Positions 47,807 to 57,126 of a stretch of DNA of 64,000 bases are shown here, piece after piece (the stretch's first letter is position 1; each line of letters opens with the position of its first letter). This DNA is from Oceanobacillus oncorhynchi. Lineage in GTDB: Bacteria > Bacillota > Bacilli > Bacillales > Amphibacillaceae. A program made the position numbers and the translations under genes. The notes beneath the pieces are model-generated. The model searched no databases, was not told the origin of the DNA, and was given only the letters and a program-made list of their open reading frames with translations. The stretch lies in assembly GCF_000821065.1 (NCBI RefSeq), contig NZ_CDGG01000001.1, positions 868,001 to 932,000 on the forward strand, in the 5' to 3' direction.

Positions 47807-48922
47807 CTACCCATGAAACGGGCAGCCTTTTCCTTGCCGATAAGCCTTATCCTGGTAAAAGAAATTTGGCTTTTTCAGCTCATTGCTGTAGGGCTGATGC
47901 CAGACATGCGTGGTTGCAGGGGAAACAGGTGGAATAAGCCAGGTCCATTTTCCGGTTACCTCCCGTTCGGCTTTTGCTTCCTGCTTTTCGAAAATGCGGA
48001 ACTGGGATGCAGCGGTGTGATGGTCGACAATGGATACACCTTGTTTTTTAAAGGAGTGGAGCACCATTTCATTCAATTCAATGAGGGCACGGTCCTGCCA
48101 TAAATTACTGGCATGTTTTGTTGATAATCCCATGATTTCAGCTACTTTTGGCAGTAAATTATAGCGGTGCTCATCTGCAAAGTTTCTGGCGCCGATTTCT
48201 GTTCCCATATACCAGCCGTTGAAGGGAGCAGATATGTAATGCAGCCCACCGATTTCCAGACGCATATCTGAAATAATCGGGAGGGCATACCATTTCAAAT
48301 TCAGGTCTGCTACCGCTTCATATTCTGGATGTTCCATAGGAATCTCAGGGATGAATGCCTCGGGAATGGTTCTCCAGACAGGGGGATGATCACCGATTTG
48401 AATAACAAGCGGCAAAATATCGAAATGTGTTCCTTCCCCCTGCCAGCCCAGCAGCTCACATATTTGGGTGAATTCCAGGGAATCGGAATCACCGATAATT
48501 CCTTCTTCTGTTTCATAGCCTGCATAGCGCAGCAGCTGATGATTCCAGATTTTCACGGTTTCCTCCTTGGCCGAGGAAGCAGGGAAGATGGTGATATAAG
48601 GTTTGATTCTTCCTTGATTAAAGGCGTTTTTTAAATGACTGAACAAGAATTCAAATATCTCTTCTTCTGTTGTTGCCTGTCTGGCATCTGCAACATCGAT
48701 ACGCTCCCAGAACAATCTGCCGATACAGCGGTTTGAATTTCGCCAGGCGAGCTTTACTCCATACACTATTTCCTCATAGGTTTGGGTATAGGTGCCATGT
48801 GCATTTATCTCGGCTGTAACTTCTTTGATTCGTTCTGCTGATTTTTCTGCAGGAGCACCGGTTTCTGTATAATAGGTTGTCAGGAAACGTGCCGCTTCCT
48901 GCTGCATTTCATCTTTATTCAA
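47807..48922 (-). CDS. nos: Nitric oxide synthase oxygenase (bacterial NOS)
   Basis: Makes nitric oxide and citrulline from L-arginine using O2, haem and a pterin, with electrons from flavodoxin-type reductases because the protein lacks a reductase domain. The 371 residues cover the oxygenase domain. The haem-ligand Cys66 is in WRNSNRCIGR. The substrate-site Glu is in GWYMGTEIGARN, and KWTWLIPPVSPATTHVWHQ is the conserved pterin/dimer region. The best start is TTG 48922, eight bases after GGAGG; TTG 48937 is in frame but overlaps that site. It stands alone. In Bacillus, NOS protects against oxidative stress. Confidence 0.95.
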   Translation of the reverse strand: MNKDEMQQEAARFLTTYYTETGAPAEKSAERIKEVTAEINAHGTYTQTYEEIVYGVKLAWRNSNRCIGRLFWERIDVADARQATTEEEIFEFLFSHLKNAFNQGRIKPYITIFPASSAKEETVKIWNHQLLRYAGYETEEGIIGDSDSLEFTQICELLGWQGEGTHFDILPLVIQIGDHPPVWRTIPEAFIPEIPMEHPEYEAVADLNLKWYALPIISDMRLEIGGLHYISAPFNGWYMGTEIGARNFADEHRYNLLPKVAEIMGLSTKHASNLWQDRALIELNEMVLHSFKKQGVSIVDHHTAASQFRIFEKQEAKAEREVTGKWTWLIPPVSPATTHVWHQPYSNELKKPNFFYQDKAYRQGKGCPFHG

Positions 48923-49293
48923 TGGAATTACCTCCAACTGTTCACAATGGATCGTATACTTTCTTTTCCATTGTAGCGAAGAGTAAGATGAATTTCTATG
49001 TTATTCGACAAATGAAAAGGGGAGTAAAGACCTTTGTTCAATTGTTTGTCACATGATAAAGTGAATTGTAGTTACCTTTTTTTAAATGTTTCGTACTGAT
49101 TTGCTGGATGGTTAAATCATTATTAATAGAATATACGCTGTATTTTATGGGATTTTGTCAAAAAATGATACGATTATTAAAAAATTAATTTAAGGTTAAA
49201 TGAGCGATAATTGTTTAAATCCATCGAAATAGATGTGTTTTTGTCTATTTTACATGATATATTAAAACTAGATGTAATTGCTGTGTTGGTGCA
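48923..49293. other. Intergenic region between nos and the GGDEF-EAL gene
   Basis: AT-rich DNA holding the two divergent promoters. AAATAGA/TCTATTT (about 49227-49250) can form a small hairpin. I see no gene or repeat. Confidence 0.5.
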
Positions 49294-49307
49294 AGGAGGA
49301 AATGAAC

Positions 49308-51323
49308 TTGGCTCAGGCTGTATTTAAGATTCGGAATAAAAAAATATATTTTACGGAGCTGTTATCTTGGGATGTATTAAATGAGTCAAAGGATATCATT
49401 TCTGGAGAAGATTATGATAATATACTTTCTCATTATATCGGACCTCATGTCGCATTAGAATTTTCAAAGCTGGTTGATGATGAGGAAGAGCAAATTCATT
49501 TTAATGCAACGGTTAATAGAAAAAACGGAGAAATGGTGCTGCTGAGTATTTTTGGCTATCAAATTCAATCAGAGGATGGGGTAGAAGTGTTCGGAATCAT
49601 TTCTGATGACAGGGAAGCAAATAATCAATTAATGAAGGCATTAAAAGAGCTGTCAGATATTAAACATGCGTTGGACCAATCTGTGATTTTAGCCATTACA
49701 GACCGGCAGGGGAAAATCATTCATGCAAATAACCTCTTCAGTGAAATATCCGGTTATTCTCATGACGAGTTGATTGGAAATACCCATCAGCTGATTAATT
49801 CAGGCTATCATTCCAGAGAATTTTTTAAAGAGATGTGGCGGACAATCGGATTTGGCGGAGTTTGGAAAGGCGAAATCAGAAATCGTGCAAAAGACGGCTC
49901 TTTTTATTGGGTGGATACAACTATCGTACCGGTGAAGAATGAAAAAGGAAAGCCGGTGCAGTATATTGCGATGCGCTACGATATCACGGATAAAAAAGAA
50001 AATCAGGAAAAGATACGGATGATGGCCTTCTATGACCATTTAACAGGGCTGAAGAATCGCCGTAAGTTTGATGAAAATTTAATCCAAAAGATAGCATATG
50101 CTAAAGAAAATCAGGAAAGATTCGGAATCATGTTTGTTGATTTGGACGGCTTCAAGTATGTGAATGATACGCTTGGACACATCATAGGAGATGAGTTGCT
50201 TATCGCCGTTGCCCGCCGGCTGGAGGAAATCGTCGGTAAGAATGGAGTTGTTGCAAGGCTCAGCGGTGATGAGTTTGCTATCCTTATTGATTTCATCACT
50301 TCCCCGAGAGATATGCAGCGCTATGCAGAATCTATTATTACCAATTTTAAAGAGCCTTTTGCTATTGAAGGCTATCAATTAAGCACGACAGCAAGTATCG
50401 GGATATCTACCTATCCAGAGGCTGGTTCAGATGCGCCTACGATGATGAAGCATGCTGATTTAGCAATGTATCGCGTGAAGGGCTTGTCTAAAAATGATTA
50501 CCGGTTTTTTGACAGAGAGATGCGAATCTCGAATCAAAGAGCGTTTCAAATAAAAAATGATTTACGAATAGGTTTAGATAATAATCAATTTTATCTTGTA
50601 TATCAGCCTAAAGTATCTCCAGGGAAAAAAGATATTGTTACAAGCTATGAAGCGTTGATTCGTTGGCAGCATCCGGAATTTCAGGAGGTATCTCCGGGTG
50701 AATTTATTCCTTTAGCGGAAGAATTGGGTATGATTAATGAAATCGGTGATTGGGTGCTGGAAAATGTTTGCAGGCAGCTGAAGGCATGGAAAACCAATGG
50801 TTACGATTTACTTCCTGTATCTATTAATCTATCATCCAGCCAATTTTTGCAGGCCGATTTTGTCGATAAATTCTGGTCTGTTCTTCATGCGTACCAGGTG
50901 GATCCAGCTTGGATTCAGATTGAAATCACGGAGAGTCTCTTTATTGATAATGAAAAATACGTGCAGCAAATTTTAAAAATAATGAAGGAAAATGGAATCA
51001 AAATTGCATTGGATGACTTTGGGACAGGATACTCTTCATTGGCTTATTTGCAAAAGCTTGATTTAGATATTTTGAAAATTGACCGTTCCCTCATTAGCGG
51101 CATTTCGCATTTATCTATCAAGCGAAAAATTGCAACAACCATTGTCCAGCTGGGAAAAAGCATGGGGATGAAGGTGGTTGCTGAAGGAGTGGAAACCAAA
51201 GAAGAACTCGATATTCTACGCAATCATGATATTGATGAAATTCAAGGTTATTATTACAGCAAACCACTTGCGATACAAGAAATGTCGGAAGTATTGAAAA
51301 CAAAGAAGTTGGGTAAATCATAA
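49308..51323 (+). CDS. PAS-GGDEF-EAL cyclic-di-GMP enzyme
   Basis: A 671-residue cytoplasmic protein. N-terminal sensory region (about 1-115), PAS/PAC (about 120-235; ITDRQGKIIHANNLFSEISGY, GSFYWVDTTIVPV), GGDEF domain (about 240-400) and EAL domain (about 410-665). The GGDEF signature is degenerate (RLSGDEF) and lacks the RxxD inhibitory site. The EAL residues for c-di-GMP hydrolysis are present: SYEALIRWQHP, INLSSSQF, EITES, LDDFGTGYSSL, LKIDRSL, AEGVET. Net phosphodiesterase activity is likely. TTG 49308 is eight bases after AGGAGG; ATG 49302 is only two bases from it. Confidence 0.88.
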   Translation: MAQAVFKIRNKKIYFTELLSWDVLNESKDIISGEDYDNILSHYIGPHVALEFSKLVDDEEEQIHFNATVNRKNGEMVLLSIFGYQIQSEDGVEVFGIISDDREANNQLMKALKELSDIKHALDQSVILAITDRQGKIIHANNLFSEISGYSHDELIGNTHQLINSGYHSREFFKEMWRTIGFGGVWKGEIRNRAKDGSFYWVDTTIVPVKNEKGKPVQYIAMRYDITDKKENQEKIRMMAFYDHLTGLKNRRKFDENLIQKIAYAKENQERFGIMFVDLDGFKYVNDTLGHIIGDELLIAVARRLEEIVGKNGVVARLSGDEFAILIDFITSPRDMQRYAESIITNFKEPFAIEGYQLSTTASIGISTYPEAGSDAPTMMKHADLAMYRVKGLSKNDYRFFDREMRISNQRAFQIKNDLRIGLDNNQFYLVYQPKVSPGKKDIVTSYEALIRWQHPEFQEVSPGEFIPLAEELGMINEIGDWVLENVCRQLKAWKTNGYDLLPVSINLSSSQFLQADFVDKFWSVLHAYQVDPAWIQIEITESLFIDNEKYVQQILKIMKENGIKIALDDFGTGYSSLAYLQKLDLDILKIDRSLISGISHLSIKRKIATTIVQLGKSMGMKVVAEGVETKEELDILRNHDIDEIQGYYYSKPLAIQEMSEVLKTKKLGKS

Positions 51324-51348
51324 TGTGGTATGCTTATGTGAAAAATGA

Positions 51349-51397
51349 ATAACGTCATTCCGAAAATGATTTATGATTTATTCGGAGATGACGTTAT
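51349..51397. terminator. Inverted repeat between the two convergent c-di-GMP genes
   Basis: ATAACGTCATTCCGAA faces TTCGGAGATGACGTTAT (51381-51397), overlapping the end of the minus-strand gene. T-tracts are poor, so bidirectional termination is only probable. Confidence 0.5.
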
Positions 51398-52498
51398 AGC
51401 AGGGTATACTTGGTTTTTACCTAAGTGCTTTGCTTTATATAATGCTTCATCGGCCTGATGAATGATTTGACGCGGGTTGCTGCAGGTATCCGGGTAGGTT
51501 GCTGCACCAATCGAAACAGTGATATAAATGCTTTCCTTTTGAGAAATCTGAAAGGAGTGCGCTTTCACGTCCTCCAGTATGCGTTCGGCTACCTCCAGCG
51601 CATTTTCAATACTGCAGTTTGGCAGCACAATTGAAAATTCATCTCCGCCATTTCGGAACGCCATATCAAATGAACGGATATTTCTGGATAAAATGTCACC
51701 AAATTGCGTTAAAATTTGGTTTCCTGCCGGATGCCCATATGTATCATTTATCTGCTTGAACTGGTCAATGTCCAGCGATAAAATAGTCAGCTTTTCGTCT
51801 TTTATGACTGCTTTATTGACTACCTGGCCCCACACTTTTTCGAAGGAGCGCATGTTTTGCAAGCCTGTTAAAAAGTCTGTAGATACCTCCTCTTTATACT
51901 TCGCTAAAAGCATTTCTGTTTTTCCGAGATATCTCACGTAAAAAAGAGAAGCCAATCCGCCGACAAATGATACAAAACAATAAATCGGTAAAAAGCTTAG
52001 CAGGGAGAGGTAATCATTTTGAAAGTGGAACATCATCGTGATGGTAAAAACGATATTGGAATAGAAAATCATCACGACAGCTTTTATATATATCTTTTTT
52101 TCCATTTTCGTCTGGTATAGCTTATGTATCAATTGAAATCCAATCACTAATGCAATCATTAAAAAGACAGCAGAGATGGAAAAGTCCGACATTCCGCCGA
52201 TGATAAATCTGCCGGCAATCACCACGATACTGGCAATAATCGCAGGAAATAATCCTTCCAGCAAGATTATGAGCATAATTGGTATAAAACGAAGGTCTAC
52301 CAAGGCACCTTCTGCGACTTCAATGGAAAATATAATTAACATAACACTATTCAGCCCGCATAGAACCCCGTCGATAATTCCTTTTTGCCAAAACGGTCTG
52401 TCAGCAATTTTTAATTTTGATCGGAGTGGTACGTATAGCACAGTTAAAGTGATGATGACGCAAAGATTAATAAAAAAATCATCTAAAAAAAAGAACAT
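51371..52498 (-). CDS. Membrane diguanylate cyclase, LytS-type 5TM sensor plus GGDEF (DgcK/YhcK-like)
   Basis: A 375-residue enzyme that makes c-di-GMP. The N-terminal half (about 1-190) has six hydrophobic segments of 5TMR-LYT type (IADRPFWQKGIIDGVLCGL; LIILLEGLFPAIIASIVVIAGRFIIGG). The GGDEF domain (about 205-370) has an intact active site FRNGGDEFSIVLP and an RSFD inhibitory site five residues upstream, so feedback control is expected. The layout resembles B. subtilis DgcK (YhcK). I start at ATG 52498, four bases after GGAGA; the longer frame starts at a TTG before that site. It converges with the GGDEF-EAL gene. Confidence 0.88.
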   Translation of the reverse strand: MFFFLDDFFINLCVIITLTVLYVPLRSKLKIADRPFWQKGIIDGVLCGLNSVMLIIFSIEVAEGALVDLRFIPIMLIILLEGLFPAIIASIVVIAGRFIIGGMSDFSISAVFLMIALVIGFQLIHKLYQTKMEKKIYIKAVVMIFYSNIVFTITMMFHFQNDYLSLLSFLPIYCFVSFVGGLASLFYVRYLGKTEMLLAKYKEEVSTDFLTGLQNMRSFEKVWGQVVNKAVIKDEKLTILSLDIDQFKQINDTYGHPAGNQILTQFGDILSRNIRSFDMAFRNGGDEFSIVLPNCSIENALEVAERILEDVKAHSFQISQKESIYITVSIGAATYPDTCSNPRQIIHQADEALYKAKHLGKNQVYPAITSSPNKS

Positions 52499-52960
52499 GA
52501 TGTCTCCGTTAGCCAAACGTTTTCCTCTCCTTTACCCAATAATCATGCAGCTTGGACGTCTTGAAATCACGGCTGTGTAGAGCGTAGCCGAATTAAAGAA
52601 GCTGCGGTAGTTACCAAAGGAATCGTCAGCTGCTGTTTCTAGTCATTATGTATGTTTTTTATGTATATTTTTAAGCGATTATCCATTATAGATATCGTTT
52701 CTTCTTGCAGCTGATGCTTTAGAAATAGTTCTATATTCTAATACTAGAATTTTATCATGAATCGATGTACTTACCAAAATTTAAGATACGTTTTTTAAAT
52801 ATTGTATTCTTTCTTGTGGCAATAATTACTTAAATCGTTTGAACATATAAGCCAATTATTTTCCTGTTCCCGTTATAGTAGAAAAGATGCATCATTTGAC
52901 AGAAAACTATGTTAAAATAAAGGTAATTCGTAAATCTTTCAGAGTGAGGTGAATGGATAG
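52499..52960. other. Intergenic region before yjfB
   Basis: No gene, repeat or clear sigma-factor signature seen beyond a TTGACA at about 52897 that could be part of a SigA promoter for yjfB. Confidence 0.4.
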
Positions 52961-53137
52961 GTGGATGTTGGGAAAATGTCGATGATTATGAGTCAGGCTA
53001 ATTTGCAGACACAGGTGTCCTTCAGCTTAATGGGAAAAGTCATGGATCATGCGGAAGCGCAAAATGCGGAGCTGATTAAAATGCTGGATCAGCCGCAGCA
53101 TCCGAATTTAGGGCATTCCATTGATGTGAAGGCGTAA
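52961..53137 (+). CDS. YjfB family putative motility protein
   Basis: A 58-residue protein reading (M)DVGKMSMIMSQANLQTQVSF at the start, then MGKVMDHAEAQNAELIKML and ending LGHSIDVKA. This fits the YjfB family (typical MDIxxLSMxxSQxxLxxxVSLxLLxKxM...LGxxIDVxx), annotated as a putative motility protein of unknown biochemistry. The start is GTG 52961, nine bases after TGAGGTG. It lies near the second flagellin and c-di-GMP genes. Confidence 0.78.
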   Translation: MDVGKMSMIMSQANLQTQVSFSLMGKVMDHAEAQNAELIKMLDQPQHPNLGHSIDVKA

Positions 53138-53177
53138 CACTTTTTCTCTGTAGGAATGAAAAAGGAAGATAAAAGCT

Positions 53178-53210
53178 GCCCCGTTTCGGTGTGAAGAAGC
53201 GGGGGTTTTT
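53178..53210 (+). terminator. Terminator of yjfB
   Basis: CCCCG (53179-53183) pairs with CGGGG (53200-53204) in a short GC-rich stem followed by TTTTT. Confidence 0.75.
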
Positions 53211-53288
53211 ACATATTAGCAATATATCTGCCAGGAATAAATGTTATTTACTATCTCATAAAATTCTTGTAATCTTATAACAAGATAC

Positions 53289-53319
53289 ATAAAATGAAAC
53301 TTCACTCAGTGGAAGTTTT
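53289..53319 (+). repeat. Dispersed motif, copy 3
   Basis: ATAAAATGAAACTTCACTCA followed by GTGGAAGTTTT. Compare 41011-41041 and the inverted copy ending at 45267. Confidence 0.5.
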
Positions 53320-53366
53320 ACAAACAGTTCTCCATGATAAAGTATCCTTCACCTTAGAAAAGGGGC

Positions 53367-56300
53367 GTGGACGTTATTTCGAATTCTAAAAATCGAGCCC
53401 AAATTTTGCAAGAAGAATTGATTGAATTATTAAAAAGAGATCTTATCAGCATGGAAGATTATAAACGCATCTTAACAGCCCATCAGGAATATGCGAAACA
53501 GGTAGATAAAAGTATGGATGGGTTAGCGCGTGAGGATGCGGAAGAAGAAGCCTCTAAAGAGAGGTATCAGGCTGCAGAACAGGATCAGCCGGAGGAGGCA
53601 GAGGCCTCTTTTTCACAGTCAGACAGCAAGCCTGTTAAAAAACAATCAACCGGGTTTTTCCAGGGCAATAAGGATAAAAAAGAATGGCTGTTGACTCCAG
53701 AGGAGCGGGAAGCGGCAAAGCAGAAGAAAGCGAAGCCGGTCCGCGAACCGAAAACAGCGGAGCAGGTCAGAGAAAGAAATATTACCTGGCTGCTTATTTT
53801 AGGAGTTTCTTTTCTGTTAATCAGCGGTTTAGTTGTGGCAACCAGCTCTTGGGATCAGATGGGAGCCTTGTTAAAGGTTGCGACATTGCTTGGCGTTTCG
53901 ATTTTCTTTTTAGCATTAAGCGGGTTATCCTCCCGTTTTCTTAAAATCGAAAAGACAGCTTTTGCGTTTTTGACGCTCGGAAGTTTATTACTGCCGATTG
54001 CGATAATCGGTATTGGTTTTTTCGGGTTGTTTGGCGATTATTTAACGTTAACAGGAGAAGGGCGTTATTGGCTGGGAATGCTGTGTACTATTGTCCCGCT
54101 TCCGTTATACGCTTGGAATGCTTATAAGACAAAAGCGAAATTATTTGTATGGATTTTTTATATATTCCTATCCTTCTTTATCGGATTTTCCCTTGCTGCA
54201 CTGCAAGTCCCGACAGATGTGTTCTTTTTCCTAATGATGCTGTATAACGGTGTCTTGTTATTCGTGTATCACCATTTTCGGAAAGAGAAGGGGCAAGTGT
54301 TTCGTGTGTTTTTACATGAACTGCCGGCCTATGCACAGTTAAATCTGATTGTTTCCACGTTATTAATGCTGTTTGTCTATAATCAGGCTGTGTTTTATAG
54401 TTTTAATGTGCTTTTGACTGCATTTCTCTATATGGCGATGGTGTTCGTCTATCAGACAAAGGGCTATCAATTTGTTTTTGCCGCTTTATTTGCTTATGGC
54501 ATTTACCAGCTGACAGAGAATTCGTTTTTATATACAGCGGATACGTTGATTTATGCATTGATGGGGGCAGCTTATCTCGGATTTGCTTATGTGATGCGGA
54601 AGGACAGCTTTGCGAATAAGGCGTTTTATTATATAAGCGGCGTCATTTCGGGCTTTGCTTTTCTCTACATCAGCTTTCAAGGCTTGATTATCCGTGCTGA
54701 CTGGGATTCCTGGTTTATGCTGCTGGCGTATATTGTTATTGCTGCCACCTATGTCTATCTTGCAGAGGTGACGAAACGGGGCGTTTTTCGCTGGATTGCT
54801 CCTGCATTCTTTATTGCGGTCGGGATACAGTTTTGGTCGTTAGCAGTGCATCCGTTTTTTCCGGAAAGCACACTTAACTTTATGTTTTTCTATATGATTA
54901 TTTTATTTCTGTTTGTCGGTTTCGGGAATCGCATTCCATTTATGCAGGCTGTACAAAAAAGTATGTATTTCTGGTCGATGCCGGTAATTGGAATCATTAT
55001 CCTGGGTAAGCTGATCCTGCTTGAGTTCGTGGAGATTGCAGTTATATTTGCCTTGCTAGGCGTCGTTGCTTTCTATATGACTGTGGTATCGAAAAAAACG
55101 TTGGAGAAGCAAGTTGCTTCCTGGGCTGTTCCAATTAATTGGCTGTTGGCCATGTACATCCTTTATTTTGAATTTGTGGAAGCATCCTATGTTTACCGCA
55201 GTCAGCTGGATATTCCTTTTCAACTGGCGGGCGCCGGTGTCGTGCTGCTTGGAATCAGCCTTATCTGGAAGCAGAGAAAGCAGCAGGAATTGACCCGGAC
55301 AACGTTCTATACGGGTCAGGGAAGCTATCTATTAGCTATGCTTCTGCTGTTTGTTGGATTTACCGGAGATGAAATATTTGTAAGACCTGTCATTCTGTTG
55401 ATAGGAATCGGCGTCGTCTACTGGCTGGTTCGTTTTACTGGAAAGCCTGTGTTTTGGAGTCTGGTTGCGGCGGTAAGTTTAGGATTTTATGTATCGTTGC
55501 TGCGCACATTTTCAATTGATACGTTGGATGGATTTGTCTGGTTTATGCTTGGCCTGCCCATTGTATTCTTAGCGGTGGAACGTTATTTAGGAAAATGGGA
55601 TGCCGGCTTAAAGCCGTATTTCTTCTATTTTGCGCACGCGGTGCTCTTGTTCCTTGTGCTCATCATAGCAGGGGACAGTGTAGCACGTCCTATCCTTTAT
55701 CCGGCAGTCTGGCTGCTTCCACAGGCAATCTATACCTATACGGCACTGACAAAGGAAAAAGAATGGGAAATAAAAACGGCTTTATATGCTGGGTTACTGA
55801 TGCTGCTTGGAGCAGTGGTATCCTTCATCTCTCATTATGAATGGATGGCAGTTATTTCATTTGTTTATGCTTGGCTTGCTGCAGGAATCATTATGATTGC
55901 AATCTGGGCAGCAGTATCAGCGGTGTGGAAGCGGCGGATAGAATATTTTCTCATTCCGTTTATGAATCTGGTTTTAGGTATGGGCGTGTTTTTATCTGCA
56001 GTAGAGGTGTTTTGGCAGCTTCTCATCTTTACCGGACTGATTATAGTGAATGTATATTTTCTGCATATGCGAAAATGGACATTATACCTTGTGGTGCCTT
56101 TATTTTTCTCCATCTATTTATGGCAAATACAAGCGGTATTTGAGGAAACGATTCATTTATGGCTGATGTATACCATTGGATTTGGCATATTAACAGCTGC
56201 CGGGAGATATTTATTTTCAAAACTGTATGTTACTACTGAGGGAAGCCTGCGGGCTGTAGACTGGTATTCTCTGATGGCAGTTGCCTATCTCGTTTTTGCA

Positions 56301-56948
56301 TTAAACTGGGCAAATGAGCTGGATACGATTTGGCTGACTGTTATTCCGCTTGTTTTGTTCGCTTCCTGGTTTTTCCTGCAGCAGGATCGTGTGGGGAATC
56401 AGATGCTGCAGAAAATATGTATCAGCCTTGGCGGCGTGGCTTGTTTACCGCCTTATTATCTGGTGCTTGATTATTATATTAATGCTATTTCAGAAGTGTT
56501 TTATGCGGAGCTTCATGCGCTGCCGGTTCTTGCTTTGGCAATTATTTTGTCTAAGAAAACATGGAATGATTACGAATCGGTGATGCGGCATATTCAGACC
56601 GTGCTGTTGATTCTGGTTACGGTGTACCTGATTGCGGATGCGATTCAGAGTGCTACGATAATGGATGCATTGATTATCGGAGTGTTGTCAATTCTTTCCT
56701 TACTCGCAGGGATGCGTTATCAATTAAAATCCTATTTCTTTGTCGGAATCGGAACCCTCTTGTTTAATGTGATTTATCAGACACGGCCTTATTGGGGCAA
56801 TCTCCCTTGGTGGGCGTATCTTCTGATTGCCGGAATATTATTTATCAGCATCGCCAGCTATAATGAATGGAAGAAACAGCGTGATGGGGAAGGAAAGCTG
56901 GAGAAAAAGCTGAAGCAAATGATTGCACGGTTTAAAGAATGGAATTAA
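53367..56948 (+). CDS. Very large multi-pass membrane protein of unknown function
   Basis: A 1193-residue protein. The N-terminal cytoplasmic part (about 1-135) is helical and highly charged (KRDLISMEDYKRILTAHQEY; EEREAAKQKKAKPVREP). It is followed by about 30 hydrophobic segments in near-continuous succession (about 138-1165) and a short basic tail. No enzyme motif is evident. It resembles large Firmicute membrane proteins annotated only as hypothetical or SCO7613-type/DUF2157-like; I do not recognise a function. The start is uncertain: GTG 53367 is the first in-frame candidate after a stop, but AAAAGGGG ends only one base before it, which would suit a start a few codons later (ATT 53376 is in frame). 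A terminator follows. Confidence 0.75.
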   Translation: MDVISNSKNRAQILQEELIELLKRDLISMEDYKRILTAHQEYAKQVDKSMDGLAREDAEEEASKERYQAAEQDQPEEAEASFSQSDSKPVKKQSTGFFQGNKDKKEWLLTPEEREAAKQKKAKPVREPKTAEQVRERNITWLLILGVSFLLISGLVVATSSWDQMGALLKVATLLGVSIFFLALSGLSSRFLKIEKTAFAFLTLGSLLLPIAIIGIGFFGLFGDYLTLTGEGRYWLGMLCTIVPLPLYAWNAYKTKAKLFVWIFYIFLSFFIGFSLAALQVPTDVFFFLMMLYNGVLLFVYHHFRKEKGQVFRVFLHELPAYAQLNLIVSTLLMLFVYNQAVFYSFNVLLTAFLYMAMVFVYQTKGYQFVFAALFAYGIYQLTENSFLYTADTLIYALMGAAYLGFAYVMRKDSFANKAFYYISGVISGFAFLYISFQGLIIRADWDSWFMLLAYIVIAATYVYLAEVTKRGVFRWIAPAFFIAVGIQFWSLAVHPFFPESTLNFMFFYMIILFLFVGFGNRIPFMQAVQKSMYFWSMPVIGIIILGKLILLEFVEIAVIFALLGVVAFYMTVVSKKTLEKQVASWAVPINWLLAMYILYFEFVEASYVYRSQLDIPFQLAGAGVVLLGISLIWKQRKQQELTRTTFYTGQGSYLLAMLLLFVGFTGDEIFVRPVILLIGIGVVYWLVRFTGKPVFWSLVAAVSLGFYVSLLRTFSIDTLDGFVWFMLGLPIVFLAVERYLGKWDAGLKPYFFYFAHAVLLFLVLIIAGDSVARPILYPAVWLLPQAIYTYTALTKEKEWEIKTALYAGLLMLLGAVVSFISHYEWMAVISFVYAWLAAGIIMIAIWAAVSAVWKRRIEYFLIPFMNLVLGMGVFLSAVEVFWQLLIFTGLIIVNVYFLHMRKWTLYLVVPLFFSIYLWQIQAVFEETIHLWLMYTIGFGILTAAGRYLFSKLYVTTEGSLRAVDWYSLMAVAYLVFALNWANELDTIWLTVIPLVLFASWFFLQQDRVGNQMLQKICISLGGVACLPPYYLVLDYYINAISEVFYAELHALPVLALAIILSKKTWNDYESVMRHIQTVLLILVTVYLIADAIQSATIMDALIIGVLSILSLLAGMRYQLKSYFFVGIGTLLFNVIYQTRPYWGNLPWWAYLLIAGILFISIASYNEWKKQRDGEGKLEKKLKQMIARFKEWN

Positions 56949-56950
56949 TG

Positions 56951-57002
56951 AAAGCAGTTTGGGGATGCTAAATTATAAAGCAAATCCAAACTGCTTTTAT
57001 TT
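56951..57002 (+). terminator. Terminator of the large membrane protein gene
   Basis: AAAGCAGTTTGG (56951-56962) pairs with CCAAACTGCTTT (56986-56997), then TATTTTT. Confidence 0.82.
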
Positions 57003-57126
57003 TTATAAAGAAATAAGTGTGCCTATAAAATAATTGCTCTCAGGCAAATTTATTTATGTTTGGCATAAAAAGGCGTATACTATAAATGTAAAATCACATT
57101 GGAAAAAATAGAAAGAAGGATTTCTC

